Positions 25,851 through 34,437 of a DNA stretch of 64,000 nt are shown here, piece after piece; position 1 is the first letter of the stretch; each line of letters opens with the position of its first letter. The notes under the pieces are model-generated. The model searched no databases and was not told the DNA's origin. It saw only the letters and a program-made list of their open reading frames with translations. A program made the translations under genes and the position numbers. The stretch is from Natrarchaeobius oligotrophus (GTDB lineage Archaea; Halobacteriota; Halobacteria; Halobacteriales; Natrialbaceae), in assembly GCF_003841465.1 (NCBI RefSeq), contig NZ_REFZ01000007.1:1-64000 (forward strand), given 5' to 3'.

Positions 25851-25991
25851 ACGGTCGCTCGTCGCTCGAGCCTATTACCGGTTTGGCCGAACGTCGGTCG
25901 CTCCGGTGCAAATCCGGTCGGAACCGGCCGACGGTCGCCGCGGACGTCTCGATGGGAAAACATATACGCTCGCCGCGAGGGGTGCAGGTAG

Positions 25992-27575
25992 ATGCGGTTC
26001 GCGAACGGAAGACGTCCGTCGGAGGCGGCCCGCACCGCCGTCGAGTTCCTGCGGGCGTGCGTTCGGATCGATACGCGATCGCTCGCGCTCTTTCGAATCG
26101 TCGTCGCGGGGCTCGTTCTCGCCGACGTGTTCCTCCGTGCGCGAAATTTCGCGCACTTCTACACGGACGCGGGCGTCGTTCCGCGCTCGCTGGCTCGTGA
26201 AGCGGCCCCGGTCGACGTGACCACGGTGTACCATCTCTCGAGCGATCCGACCGCGATCGCGGCGCTGTTCGTCCTCAACGCCCTGATCGCCCTCCAGTTG
26301 CTCGTGGGATATCGAACCCGGATCGCGACGATCCTCGCGTTCGTCTTCGTCGTCTCGCTCGACCTGCGCAACCCGCTCGTGTTGAGTTACGCGGACGTCC
26401 TCTTCGCGTGGCTGTTGCTGTGGGCGATCTTCCTCCCCCTCGGGGAACGATGGTCGATCGACGCCGTCCACGCCGACCGACCGCCGCGGCCGTCCGTCGT
26501 CTCGATCGGGTCGGCGCTGATACTGCTGCAGATGATCACGATGTACGTCGTCAACGGCTACCACAAGACGTCGTCGGAGCTGTGGCGAACCGGCGAGGCC
26601 GCTCCGCTGGTGCTCGGGCTGGACGACATGACGTTTTTGCTCGGGGACGTCGTCCGCACCGTCCCGTCGCTGCTTCGGTACGGCGGACTGGCGTGGTTCG
26701 TCATGCTGTTGTGCTCGTGGCTGCTCCTGCTCGCTCGAGGGCGAGTTCGAACCCTCCTGGTCGGCGCGTTCGTCGGTTCCCACCTTTCGTTCGCCGTGAC
26801 GGTTCGGATCGGCGCGTTCGCCTACGTCGCCATCGCCGGGTTGCTCCTGTTTTTGCGGGCACCGTTCTGGGACGATCTTCGGGCCCTCGCCCGTCGACTC
26901 GAGATCGAGTCCGTCGTGGAGACGACCGTGCGTCCGACGCTGATCGCGGTCGCGTCGTCGGTCCCGCGGTCGGACCCGGGCCTCGAGACGCCCGGCTGGT
27001 TCCCGGAGAACCCGTCCCGGAGCGCCCGTTCGGTCGTCGTCGTCGCGTTCGTCGCGATCGCGCTCGTCTCGACGCTGTCCGCCGGCGGCCTCGTCGGCGA
27101 CGACGTCCGCGGCGTCGAGGAGGTGGAGTCGGCGACCGCGGCGTTCGTCGACCACCAGACCGAGTGGAGCATCTTCGCGCCCCACCCGCGGACGACCGAC
27201 CGGTACCACGTCTTCGCCGCGAAGACCGAAGGCGGGGAGCTGGTCGACGTCTACAACGATCGCGAACTGACCTACGAGCGCCCGTCCGATCAGTTACAGA
27301 CCCAGTACGAGACGTACCGGGAGCGGTTCTACATGACCAACGTGGCGGCGAGTGAACCGCCGGACGCGCCGGTCCTGCTGGCGGAACACCACTGCCGGAC
27401 GTGGCGCTCGGACGACGGCGACCGGATCACCCACGTCGAACTCTATCAGATCCGAGAGGACGTGACCCTCGAGACGATCGACGCGCCGGACGAGCGCGAG
27501 CGGGAATCCGTCCTGATCCACCGCCACGGCTGTGGCGACCGAGAGCCGACCGAAGTCGATTCGCCGCCGTTTTGA
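25992..27575 (+). CDS. HTTM-domain membrane protein
   Basis: A 527-residue membrane protein of the HTTM (horizontally transferred transmembrane) family, distantly related to vitamin K-dependent gamma-carboxylase. LALFRIVVAGLVLADVFLRA opens the domain. FAHFYTDAGVVPRS, RNPLVLSYADVLFAW, and VVNGYHKTSSELWR are family hallmarks, with about ten hydrophobic segments up to residue 370. The C-terminal 160 residues (SIFAPHPRTTDRYHV, FYMTNVAASE, WRSDDGDRITHVELYQI) form a soluble domain. TATA-like catatac at 25961 is about 27 nt before the ATG at 25992. The biochemical activity of archaeal members is unknown; lack of the gamma-carboxylase domain argues against that activity. Confidence 0.83.
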   Translation: MRFANGRRPSEAARTAVEFLRACVRIDTRSLALFRIVVAGLVLADVFLRARNFAHFYTDAGVVPRSLAREAAPVDVTTVYHLSSDPTAIAALFVLNALIALQLLVGYRTRIATILAFVFVVSLDLRNPLVLSYADVLFAWLLLWAIFLPLGERWSIDAVHADRPPRPSVVSIGSALILLQMITMYVVNGYHKTSSELWRTGEAAPLVLGLDDMTFLLGDVVRTVPSLLRYGGLAWFVMLLCSWLLLLARGRVRTLLVGAFVGSHLSFAVTVRIGAFAYVAIAGLLLFLRAPFWDDLRALARRLEIESVVETTVRPTLIAVASSVPRSDPGLETPGWFPENPSRSARSVVVVAFVAIALVSTLSAGGLVGDDVRGVEEVESATAAFVDHQTEWSIFAPHPRTTDRYHVFAAKTEGGELVDVYNDRELTYERPSDQLQTQYETYRERFYMTNVAASEPPDAPVLLAEHHCRTWRSDDGDRITHVELYQIREDVTLETIDAPDERERESVLIHRHGCGDREPTEVDSPPF

Positions 27576-27671
27576 TCGCCGGCCGGTCGTCCGACGGATC
27601 GGTCGAACGCGGTCCGACCGTTCTCGTCGAACCGATCGGGCGAGGAGCCGACGACGGTCGTCGCGACCGCG

Positions 27672-28469
27672 TCAGTCGGTCCGGAGCGCCTCGGACTCGA
27701 GCGGCGTCGCTCGGGTTCGATACTCGCGAACCGTCTCCTCGGCCCACGACCGCACGGCGTCGTCGTCGACGTCGACCGCCGCGCGAAGAACGCCGTCGGC
27801 GTCGCGAAGCAACAACGCGACGGCCTCGTCCGCCCCAACGACCGCGAGCGGAACGTCCTCGTCGACGATCCAGATCCGCGCGCCGTCGGCCTCGAGCAGC
27901 GACTCGAGGCGCGCCCGCAATCCAGCGTCCTCCGCGAGCGCGTCGATGGCGCTCTCGGAGAAGACGCCGTCGAACGTCAACTCGCCGGCTGTCACCCGCT
28001 CGCGGACGATCGAAAGCGTCTGTTCGTTGAACGCGTGCGACGCCGTTCGAACCTCGCTTGCGTCCTCGAGCAGCTCGAGCAGCCGCTGTACCGGCGCGTT
28101 CGGTCGCGTCTGACTGGGTGCGGTGATCCTCGCTTCCGAGAGGCGACGGAGATCGAACGAGAGCGACTCCGTCGGCATGTACTCGACGACGTCGCGGAGC
28201 TTCCGTTCGGTCTCGACGATCTCGCGGAGGTCGGAAACACCGCCGGAGACGAGCCGTCCGGTCGCGGTCGCGACGTACCGACTGTCCTCGCGTCTGATCC
28301 AGGATCGCTCGTCGAAGTCGCCGAGGATTCGACCCAGCGTCGCCTGCGACGCTCCCGTCGCCTCGGCGAGCTCCCGGCGGGTGTACCGACCGTCCGAGAG
28401 CAACTCGAGCACGTCGACGCGATTCGGCGAGAGCGCCAGAAACTCGATCTCCTCGAGCGGCGATTCCAT
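27672..28469 (-). CDS. HTH transcriptional regulator
   Basis: A 265-residue regulator. The N-terminal winged helix (about residues 8-75) is EIEFLALSPNRVDVLELLSD, then RYTRRELAEATGASQATLGR. The C-terminal 180 residues resemble the effector part of FilR1/DUF1724-type archaeal regulators (SEVRTASHAFNEQTLSIVRE, ADGARIWIVDEDVPLAVVG, DDDAVRSWAEETVREYR). It starts 145 nt from the divergent EamA transporter gene and could control it (inference). The ATG at 28469 fits the family. No ligand can be inferred. Confidence 0.82.
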   Translation of the reverse strand: MESPLEEIEFLALSPNRVDVLELLSDGRYTRRELAEATGASQATLGRILGDFDERSWIRREDSRYVATATGRLVSGGVSDLREIVETERKLRDVVEYMPTESLSFDLRRLSEARITAPSQTRPNAPVQRLLELLEDASEVRTASHAFNEQTLSIVRERVTAGELTFDGVFSESAIDALAEDAGLRARLESLLEADGARIWIVDEDVPLAVVGADEAVALLLRDADGVLRAAVDVDDDAVRSWAEETVREYRTRATPLESEALRTD

Positions 28470-28614
28470 ACCCCGTTTCGTTTCCGGGCCGGCATACGAT
28501 TTTCGACCCTCGTTCGAATTTCACGCCGCGGGTCGATTCGGAACCTCGGCGGACGTTTCTTCCCGTGAAAAATTTACTGAACGGAATTAAGCCGATCCGC
28601 CGCCTCTCGTCGGT

Positions 28615-29601
28615 ATGGACCGTCGTACGCTCGCGCTGTTTGCGATCTCGAGTCTGCTGTTTGGCGGCACGTTCGTCGCCGCGAAAGCCGGCCTCGAGTA
28701 CGTGCCACCGCTGTTGTTCGTCGCGCTCCGGTTCGACGTCGCGGCCGTCGTCGTGCTCGGCTACGTCCTCGCGACGACGGCGCGAGCGGAGCTGGTGCCG
28801 AAGACGAGCGGCGACGTCGCCGCCGTGTTCGCGACGGGCGTGCTCGTGATCGGGCTGACGAACGCCTTCCTGTTCGTCGGCCAGCAGTACGCGACGAGCG
28901 CCGTCGCCGCGATCGTCTTCAGCCTGAATCCGGTGTTGACGCCGGCGTTCGCGGCGGTAATTCTCGCCGACGAGCGCCTGTCGATTCGGGGTGCGACGGG
29001 GATCGCGCTCGGTCTCGTCGGCGTCGCGCTCGTCGTCGGTCCGGATTCGACCGCGCTCCTCGGCGGCGACGCGATCGGGACGCTCGTGTTGTTCGCGGGC
29101 GCGACGAGCGCCGCGCTGGGGGTCGTCGCGATCCGTCGCGTCGAGACGACCCTCTCGAGTACGGTTCGTCTCGCCTGGGGGCTTCCCCTCGCCGCGGCGC
29201 TGTCACACGCCCTGTCGCTTTCGGCCGGCGAGTCGATCGCGTCGGTAACGTGGACGGCGGAGGCGGTGATCGCGATCGGCTATCTCGCGCTGTTTGCCGG
29301 CGCTATCGCGTACGTCGCGTACTTCGCGCTGCTCGAGGCGGCGGGTGCGATCCGAACGAATCTGGTCTTCTACGTCGTCCCCGTCGTCTCCGCACTCGGC
29401 GGCTGGGCGCTGCTGGGGGAAGCCATCGAACCGCTCGCGCTCGTCGGCTTCGCGTTCGTCTTCGTCGGCTTCGCGGTTCTCGAGAGCGACTCGATCGGGA
29501 AACTGTCCCCGCATTCGGGCGTCGAATCGGCGTTCCGTCGTTCGACGGAACACGACCGCCCGCGAGCGGACGAGGAGCCGCGAGGATATCGGGCGGATTG
29601 A
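28615..29601 (+). CDS. EamA/DMT-family transporter
   Basis: A 328-residue drug/metabolite transporter with ten predicted helices in two EamA repeats. LFAISSLLFGGTFVAAKAGL and YATSAVAAIVFSLNPVLTPA mark the first repeat; GYLALFAGAIAYVAYFALLE and FYVVPVVSALGGWALLGEA mark the second. A charged tail of about 40 residues follows. It probably exports amino acids or metabolites; the substrate is unknown. AATTAAG about 27 nt before the ATG at 28615 could be its TATA element. Its TGA ends at 29601, and the convergent HAD gene stop begins at 29602, so the two genes meet with no spacer. Confidence 0.9.
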   Translation: MDRRTLALFAISSLLFGGTFVAAKAGLEYVPPLLFVALRFDVAAVVVLGYVLATTARAELVPKTSGDVAAVFATGVLVIGLTNAFLFVGQQYATSAVAAIVFSLNPVLTPAFAAVILADERLSIRGATGIALGLVGVALVVGPDSTALLGGDAIGTLVLFAGATSAALGVVAIRRVETTLSSTVRLAWGLPLAAALSHALSLSAGESIASVTWTAEAVIAIGYLALFAGAIAYVAYFALLEAAGAIRTNLVFYVVPVVSALGGWALLGEAIEPLALVGFAFVFVGFAVLESDSIGKLSPHSGVESAFRRSTEHDRPRADEEPRGYRAD

Positions 29602-30231
29602 TCAGCCGAGTTCGTCGAACGACTGCACCCGGTAGTCGCCGAGGACGCACTGGCCGCGGCGTTCGTGGCCGACGCGTTCGACGTGGATCGCGTCGAGGCC
29701 GGCGTTCCAGGCCGCACCGACGTCGTTCGCGCCGTCGCCCGCCAGCACGCCGCGGTGGCCGTTGCTCGCGACCTCGAGGTCGTGCATGACGCGCTCGACG
29801 GGCGCCGGATCGGGTTTCCATCCCGTCTCTTCGGTACAGCACAGGCGCACGTCGAACCAGTCGCCGATGCCGACGTTCTCGAGGACCGGCTCGCAGAGAA
29901 ACTCCTGACAGTGGGTGACCAGTCCCACCGGCGCGTCGAGGTCGGCGACGAACGCCGCGTCGTCGTGGAGGTAGGTCTGTTCGGCCCGCACAAGCGGATC
30001 CTCCTCGTCGTGAAAGGCCGTCCAGAACTCGGTCGGATCGATCCCCCACGCCTCGAGCTGTCGATCCCGCGAGCCGGTCAGTCCGTTCCAGAGGACGTCG
30101 GCCTCCCGATCGGTGAACGACCGGCCCAGCCGATCGCCGACCCGATCGAACACCTCCCGCGTGTACGACCACTCGACGTCGACGAGCGTCCCGTCGAGAT
30201 CGAGCAGCCAGAAGTCGTACTCCGGAACCAT
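29602..30231 (-). CDS. HAD-superfamily hydrolase
   Basis: A 209-residue HAD phosphatase-type enzyme. Motif I is FWLLDLDGTLVDVEW with both aspartates, motif II is in LVTHCQEF, motif III is GWKPDPAPVERVM, and motif IV is AGDGANDVGAAWNAG. A helical cap at about residues 20-85 places it in subfamily I. The ATG at 30231 is preferred over a GTG at 30243 because motif I then lies at the usual distance. It probably dephosphorylates a small phosphate ester. The gene abuts the convergent transporter gene with zero spacing. Confidence 0.85.
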   Translation of the reverse strand: MVPEYDFWLLDLDGTLVDVEWSYTREVFDRVGDRLGRSFTDREADVLWNGLTGSRDRQLEAWGIDPTEFWTAFHDEEDPLVRAEQTYLHDDAAFVADLDAPVGLVTHCQEFLCEPVLENVGIGDWFDVRLCCTEETGWKPDPAPVERVMHDLEVASNGHRGVLAGDGANDVGAAWNAGLDAIHVERVGHERRGQCVLGDYRVQSFDELG

Positions 30232-30414
30232 TGAGGACACCAACCTACGGCCGTCTCGAGTAAATGCTTATCGGTCGTCGCGGTCCGTCTACGGCTTCGT
30301 TCCCCGATTTCGCGAGATGGAGGGCGTCCGATGTGTGACGGGACGGCGGCGCGAACCGATTCTCGTCCGGTCGGACCGCTTCCGCCCAGCCGGCGGGCCG
30401 GTCGGCGTCATCGA

Positions 30415-30807
30415 CTAGTTCCGGCTCGAACCGTCCACGACCCTGATGCTCGAGCCGAGATACTTCGAGAGCACCTCCGAGACGTCGTCGGCGTTGAACG
30501 CCGCCAGATCGTCGGCGATCTCGGCTTTCAACGCCTCGAAGTACGCCTCGTCGGCCCGCAGTTCGCGAAAGGAGACCGATTCGACGGGGAGATCGAGCCA
30601 CCCCTCGGCGAGCCGGCGGGCGTACTCCTGGTCGCCGACCTCGCCGCGCCAGAGCGTATCTCGAAAGAACAGCCACCCTTCGGTTCCCGGCTCCGGTGCC
30701 TCGCGAAAGAGGGTGACCGCCGTCTCGGCGCTTCCCGGCTCGAGGCGGACGCCCTCGCCCGCCGGCTCGAGTCGAACCCGCACGCGAAACGCGTACTCGC
30801 CGTCCAT
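30415..30807 (-). CDS. LWR-salt protein
   Basis: A 130-residue protein of the haloarchaea-specific LWR-salt family, named for the Leu-Trp-Arg motif seen here in FFRDTLWRGEVGDQEYARRL. The N-terminus (YAFRVRVRLEPAGEGVRLEP) is beta-rich and the C-terminus (ADDLAAFNADDVSEVLSKYL, GSSIRVVD) is typical. It is soluble; function is unknown. It starts 9 nt after the stop of the pterin dehydratase gene on the same strand and is probably co-transcribed with it. Confidence 0.85.
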   Translation of the reverse strand: MDGEYAFRVRVRLEPAGEGVRLEPGSAETAVTLFREAPEPGTEGWLFFRDTLWRGEVGDQEYARRLAEGWLDLPVESVSFRELRADEAYFEALKAEIADDLAAFNADDVSEVLSKYLGSSIRVVDGSSRN

Positions 30808-30816
30808 CCGTCTCGA

Positions 30817-31098
30817 TCAGGCGTTTCGTTCGGATTCGATGAGCTCCGCCATCTCGACGTCGTCGTCCGTGATGCCGCCTTCCTCGTGTGAGGTGAGTCG
30901 GATCTCGACTTCCTTGTACCGGACGACGATCTCGGGATGGTGGAACTGGGATTCGGCGATCTCTCCCACCATCTGGGCGAAGTTGACGCCGTGGAGGTAG
31001 TCGTCGAACTCGTAGGTTCGAACGATCTCGTCGCCGTCGCGGTCCCAGCTGTCGGGGAGCTGTTCTTCGATCTCGTCGTCCGAAAGTAGACTGCCCAT
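30817..31098 (-). CDS. Pterin-4a-carbinolamine dehydratase
   Basis: A 93-residue PhhB/DCoH-family enzyme that dehydrates 4a-hydroxytetrahydropterin. The signature is complete: ESQFHHPEIVVRYKEVEI, then RLTSHEEGGITDDD, with the His-His-Pro pair and the downstream His and Asp. The ATG at 31098 gives MGSLLSDDEIEEQLPDSW, the normal length. In haloarchaea, which lack obvious phenylalanine hydroxylase in many species, the physiological pterin is uncertain; a molybdopterin-related role has been discussed for such homologues. The LWR-salt gene follows 9 nt downstream. Confidence 0.92.
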   Translation of the reverse strand: MGSLLSDDEIEEQLPDSWDRDGDEIVRTYEFDDYLHGVNFAQMVGEIAESQFHHPEIVVRYKEVEIRLTSHEEGGITDDDVEMAELIESERNA

Positions 31099-31237
31099 GT
31101 TTTCGACAACGGAATCCGCTGTGATAATGGTTGTGTCTCCCTCACCCGTTCTGCCAGCCCGTCGGGTCGGTACGGCCGGTGCGTCGGTCGGTTTCGGTGC
31201 TGCGTGTCGGCGTCGCGTCGACGAAACCGTCGCGCGA

Positions 31238-32026
31238 TCAGAGGTGCGACGAGACGTCACCAAGGTCGTCGAGAACGACGTCGGGTCGGATCGTCGACTC
31301 GCGCAGGTCCTCCCGGTCGGTGACGCCCGAGAGGACGAGCGCCGTTTGCATACCGGACTGAACGCCCATGCGGACGTCCGTCTCGATTCGATCGCCGACC
31401 ACGAGACAGCGACTCGACTCGACGCCCAGCCGTTCGGAGGCCGCCTCGACCGTGATCGGCGACGGTTTGCCGATCACGCGATCGATCTCGCGACCGGTCG
31501 CCGCCTCGATCGCCGCCACGGTCGTTCCCGCGTCCGGAATCTCGCCGTCTTCGACCGGACAGGTCGCGTCCGGATTCGTCGCGAGGATCGTCGTCTCGTC
31601 GTCGATCGACTGCAGCGCCGTCGTCAGCGCCTCGTAATCGAGCGAGCGATCCATCGAGATCAACACAACGTCGACCCGATCGGGATCGTCGGTTAGTTCG
31701 AGCCCCGCTGCCTCGAGTTCGCCCTCGAGGTGTGATTCACCGATGACGTAGATACCGTCGTCGTCGTGCTCGCGGACGAGGTAATCAACCGAGACGACGG
31801 TCGAGTTCAGGATGTCGTCGGGCTCGGCGCGAAGACCCATTCCGGTGAGCTTGCGCGCGTACGCCGATCGGCTTTTGAGCGGATTGTTCGAGAGAAAGAG
31901 CACCGGAACGCCGCGGGTCCGCAGCGCCTCGATTCCGTCGGCGGCACCCGGAATGAGCGTCTCGCCGCGGTAGACCGTCCCGTCCAGGTCGACGAGTGCC
32001 CCCTCGACGGAGCCGAGTCCGGTCAT
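31238..32026 (-). CDS. NagD-type HAD-IIA phosphatase
   Basis: A 262-residue HAD subfamily IIA hydrolase. Motif I is GALVDLDGTVYRGETLIPG (Asp13, Asp15), motif II is FLSNNPLKSRS, the lysine is in GKPSPITVEAA, and motif IV is VVGDRIETDVRMGVQSGMQ. Members act on phosphorylated sugars, glycerol 3-phosphate, phosphoglycolate or p-nitrophenyl phosphate. Its ATG overlaps the stop of the metallophosphoesterase by 4 nt, so the two hydrolases are coupled. Their divergence from an ABC importer suggests joint use of a phosphorylated nutrient (inference). Confidence 0.9.
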   Translation of the reverse strand: MTGLGSVEGALVDLDGTVYRGETLIPGAADGIEALRTRGVPVLFLSNNPLKSRSAYARKLTGMGLRAEPDDILNSTVVSVDYLVREHDDDGIYVIGESHLEGELEAAGLELTDDPDRVDVVLISMDRSLDYEALTTALQSIDDETTILATNPDATCPVEDGEIPDAGTTVAAIEAATGREIDRVIGKPSPITVEAASERLGVESSRCLVVGDRIETDVRMGVQSGMQTALVLSGVTDREDLRESTIRPDVVLDDLGDVSSHL

Positions 32027-33012
32027 CGTCTCTCCTCACAGTTCGGTCGCTCGTCGTCGGCTCGCTCGTCGACCAGCGGCAGACGCTCGAGTCTCGAGGA
32101 CGCCATCTCGAGAACGCCCCGTCCGAGGGGGTCGCCCGTTGCGGCGTGCCAGTACGCTTCGACCGTCTCCTCCGGCGTGGCAAGCGGAACCAGCCGCGCC
32201 GTGGTTCCTCGCTCGTCGATCTCGAGAACGCAGTACGCCTGCGGAAACGAACACACCGGCGGCACGATCAGCTCGCGGAGGTCGTCGCGAACGGTCGCCG
32301 CGGGTAGGTGGTGGTGCGCCGAGACGACGAGTGGGACGTCGTGGTTCGACAGCACCGCCTCGAGCGCCGCGGGACGATCGAGCGAAAACCACTCCCACGG
32401 CTCGGCTTCCGGCTGTTCGGCGAGCGGATACAGATTGTGATGACAGCAGACGATCGGATTCTCGAGCGACGACAGCCGATCGTCGAGTGCCGCGAGTTGC
32501 TCGTCGGAGACGTCGCCGCCCCAGCCCGACAGCCGGTCGTCGGGAGTCGAGGCGGTGTTCAGCCCGACGACGTCCACGCCGCCGAACCGGGCGACGGTCG
32601 GAAACGATCCGTCCGCGTAGGCGGCCGCGAACTCGTCTCGCGTGAGCGAACCGTCCGGATTACGGCCGTCCCAGGGCGGGACGTCGTGGTTCCCCGGGAT
32701 CGCGACCCACGGCACCTCGAGCGGTTCGACCAGCTCGTCGAACGACTCGAACTCCCGGTGTGAACCGCTCCGGGTTAGATCGCCGGCGAAGATGATCCCG
32801 TCGAGATCGTCCAATTCGCAGTCCGCGATGACGGTTGAGAGCCGCCGTTCGGTGCGATGAAGTACTTTCCACGTCCCGTGCGTATCGATCGAAAGGTGAA
32901 TATCTCCGACGACGGCAATTCGAGTCCTGGTCGACGCCGACGGCTCGAGAAATCGCCCGATAGTGGGCCCAACGGTGGACTCACGTCCACGATCGGCGGT
33001 TCCTGTTCCCAT
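32023..33012 (-). CDS. Calcineurin-like metallophosphoesterase
   Basis: A 329-residue phosphoesterase of the CpdA/Icc-like group. The dimetal site motifs are all visible: VVGDIHLS, FAGDLTRSG, IPGNHDVPPW, CCHHNLYP, and VVSAHHHLP. No signal peptide precedes the domain; an N-terminal extension of about 30 residues is probably disordered, and a later start is possible. It hydrolyses phosphodiesters or monoesters; the substrate is unknown. It is first in a two-gene operon with the NagD-type phosphatase and is divergent from the ABC importer across a 350-nt AT-rich region. Confidence 0.88.
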   Translation of the reverse strand: MGTGTADRGRESTVGPTIGRFLEPSASTRTRIAVVGDIHLSIDTHGTWKVLHRTERRLSTVIADCELDDLDGIIFAGDLTRSGSHREFESFDELVEPLEVPWVAIPGNHDVPPWDGRNPDGSLTRDEFAAAYADGSFPTVARFGGVDVVGLNTASTPDDRLSGWGGDVSDEQLAALDDRLSSLENPIVCCHHNLYPLAEQPEAEPWEWFSLDRPAALEAVLSNHDVPLVVSAHHHLPAATVRDDLRELIVPPVCSFPQAYCVLEIDERGTTARLVPLATPEETVEAYWHAATGDPLGRGVLEMASSRLERLPLVDERADDERPNCEERR

Positions 33013-33361
33013 TATTTATCCCTGGTTACCTGGGTTTGCGTAACTAACCATGAATCTTTTTGTCCAGCACCAATGCCACTGTTTCGCATATATAGATTGG
33101 ACAGAATAGATAACATAAAAATCTCGTCAATACGCGGCGTTTTTTATTGATGGTTAATCGTCGAACTCCATGCGAATATTCCGACATAAGTATGTGGATA
33201 TAGGACTATAATCCTGAATAGTGGCAGTTTATTGCATGTCATTTGAGAACCGCCGTCTTAGTTATATCTATGTAGACATAGTTTAAAAGTTGAATTACCC
33301 TGGAAACGGTCAGTTACTTAGGAAAAATTTTAAATTATCTTTGTTCATCTGTTTGCCCGAG
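33013..33361. promoter_or_regulatory. AT-rich divergent control region
   Basis: About 350 nt without a gene and conspicuously AT-rich against the GC-rich background. It separates the phosphoesterase operon (minus) from the ABC importer operon (plus). It contains inverted repeats CTATGTAGACATAG (about 33268-33281) and ACTAT-N8-ATAGT (about 33208), a GTTAC-N10-GTAAC pair near 33027-33046, several TATA-like runs (atatata near 33090, tttaaaa near 33282) and a run of six or seven T near 33140. The repeats are candidate operators; the T-run could end a short transcript. None is proven. Confidence 0.5.
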
Positions 33362-34417
33362 ATGCGACCTACAACCACACGACGGTCGTTTGTGAAAGGT
33401 GCTGGGGGGGCTGCAGTAGGAATGACCGCCGGACTCGCGGGATGTCTGTTCGGCGACGACGATGAAGACCTGGTTATCCAGTACAACGCGGTCGACGGCT
33501 GGGCGAACTACAGTACGGTCCGCGAGACGTTCACGGAGGAAACCGGGATCGACTTCCCCGAGGACACGAAAAACAGCGGACAGACGTTGAACGCGTTGAC
33601 GAACGAAGCCGACAACCCACAGGCTGACGTCGCGTACATGGGAATTTCGGACGCGATCGTCGCCGAACAGGAAGGGTTAACTCAGCCGTACGAACCCGAA
33701 AACTGGGACCAGATTCCGGACGACCTCAAACATCCGGACGGCGAGTGGTTCTGTAACCACTACGGGACGGTCGGCTGGGCGGTCAACACGGACGAGATCG
33801 AAGAGCCGCCGGAAACGTGGGAGGATCTCCTCGACGAACGATTCGAGGATACGATCGCGCTGTACAACCCCGAATCGGCGTACAACGGGTTCATCAACTA
33901 CGTGAACGCGAACCTCGCTATGGGCGGGTCGCTGACGGACTTCGAGCCCGGCATCGAGTTCTTCCAGGAGCTTCAGGACAGAGGAAACATCGCCGCCATG
34001 CCCGACCAGGGCGTGACGACGAGTTTCTTCCAGGGCGAAGTGCCGATGCTGATGGCCTACGACTTCAACGCTTATGAGGCGAAGTACCTGAGCGACATGG
34101 ACGAAGACAGCGTCGAGGTCGTCGTTCCGGACGACAGCGCGCTCGTCATCCCGTACACGCTGAACGTCGTCAACGACGCGCCGCGCCAGGAAAACGGCGA
34201 ACAGTTGTGTGACTTCCAGCTCAGCGAACAGGGACAGCAACTGTTCGCGGAGTCGTTCGTCACGCCCGCGCGTGACGACGTCGACATTCCGGACGAAATC
34301 GCCGACATGATGCTTCCCGAGGACGAGTACGGCGGCTCGCAAGCGATCGATTACGAGGAGCTCGTCGAACACCAGAGCGACATTCGTAGCGAGTTCTCCG
34401 AGGAAATCGCTTCGTAA
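33362..34417 (+). CDS. Extracellular solute-binding lipoprotein (PotD/PhnS/Fe3+-type class)
   Basis: A 351-residue binding protein with a Tat signal (TRRSFVKGAGGAAVGM) and lipobox LAGC, so exported folded and lipid-anchored. DGWANYSTVRETFTEETGID and DNPQADVAYMGISDAIVAEQ match the ligand-cleft region of family-1/13-type binding proteins that serve PotBC-type permeases (iron, thiamine, polyamine, 2-aminoethylphosphonate). The start at 33362 (MRPTTTRRSF) is chosen because the signal peptide begins there; an upstream in-frame start would place a basic-hydrophobic extension ahead of it. The substrate is not evident. The divergent phosphoesterase and HAD phosphatase suggest an organophosphate or phosphonate (inference). 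Confidence 0.88.
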   Translation: MRPTTTRRSFVKGAGGAAVGMTAGLAGCLFGDDDEDLVIQYNAVDGWANYSTVRETFTEETGIDFPEDTKNSGQTLNALTNEADNPQADVAYMGISDAIVAEQEGLTQPYEPENWDQIPDDLKHPDGEWFCNHYGTVGWAVNTDEIEEPPETWEDLLDERFEDTIALYNPESAYNGFINYVNANLAMGGSLTDFEPGIEFFQELQDRGNIAAMPDQGVTTSFFQGEVPMLMAYDFNAYEAKYLSDMDEDSVEVVVPDDSALVIPYTLNVVNDAPRQENGEQLCDFQLSEQGQQLFAESFVTPARDDVDIPDEIADMMLPEDEYGGSQAIDYEELVEHQSDIRSEFSEEIAS

Positions 34418-34437
34418 ACAGCGGACGTTTGATCTCC

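Noticed and set aside
33136-33150. T-rich run as a terminator
   Set aside because: No gene on that strand ends just upstream. It may end a short RNA, but there is no evidence beyond the T-run.
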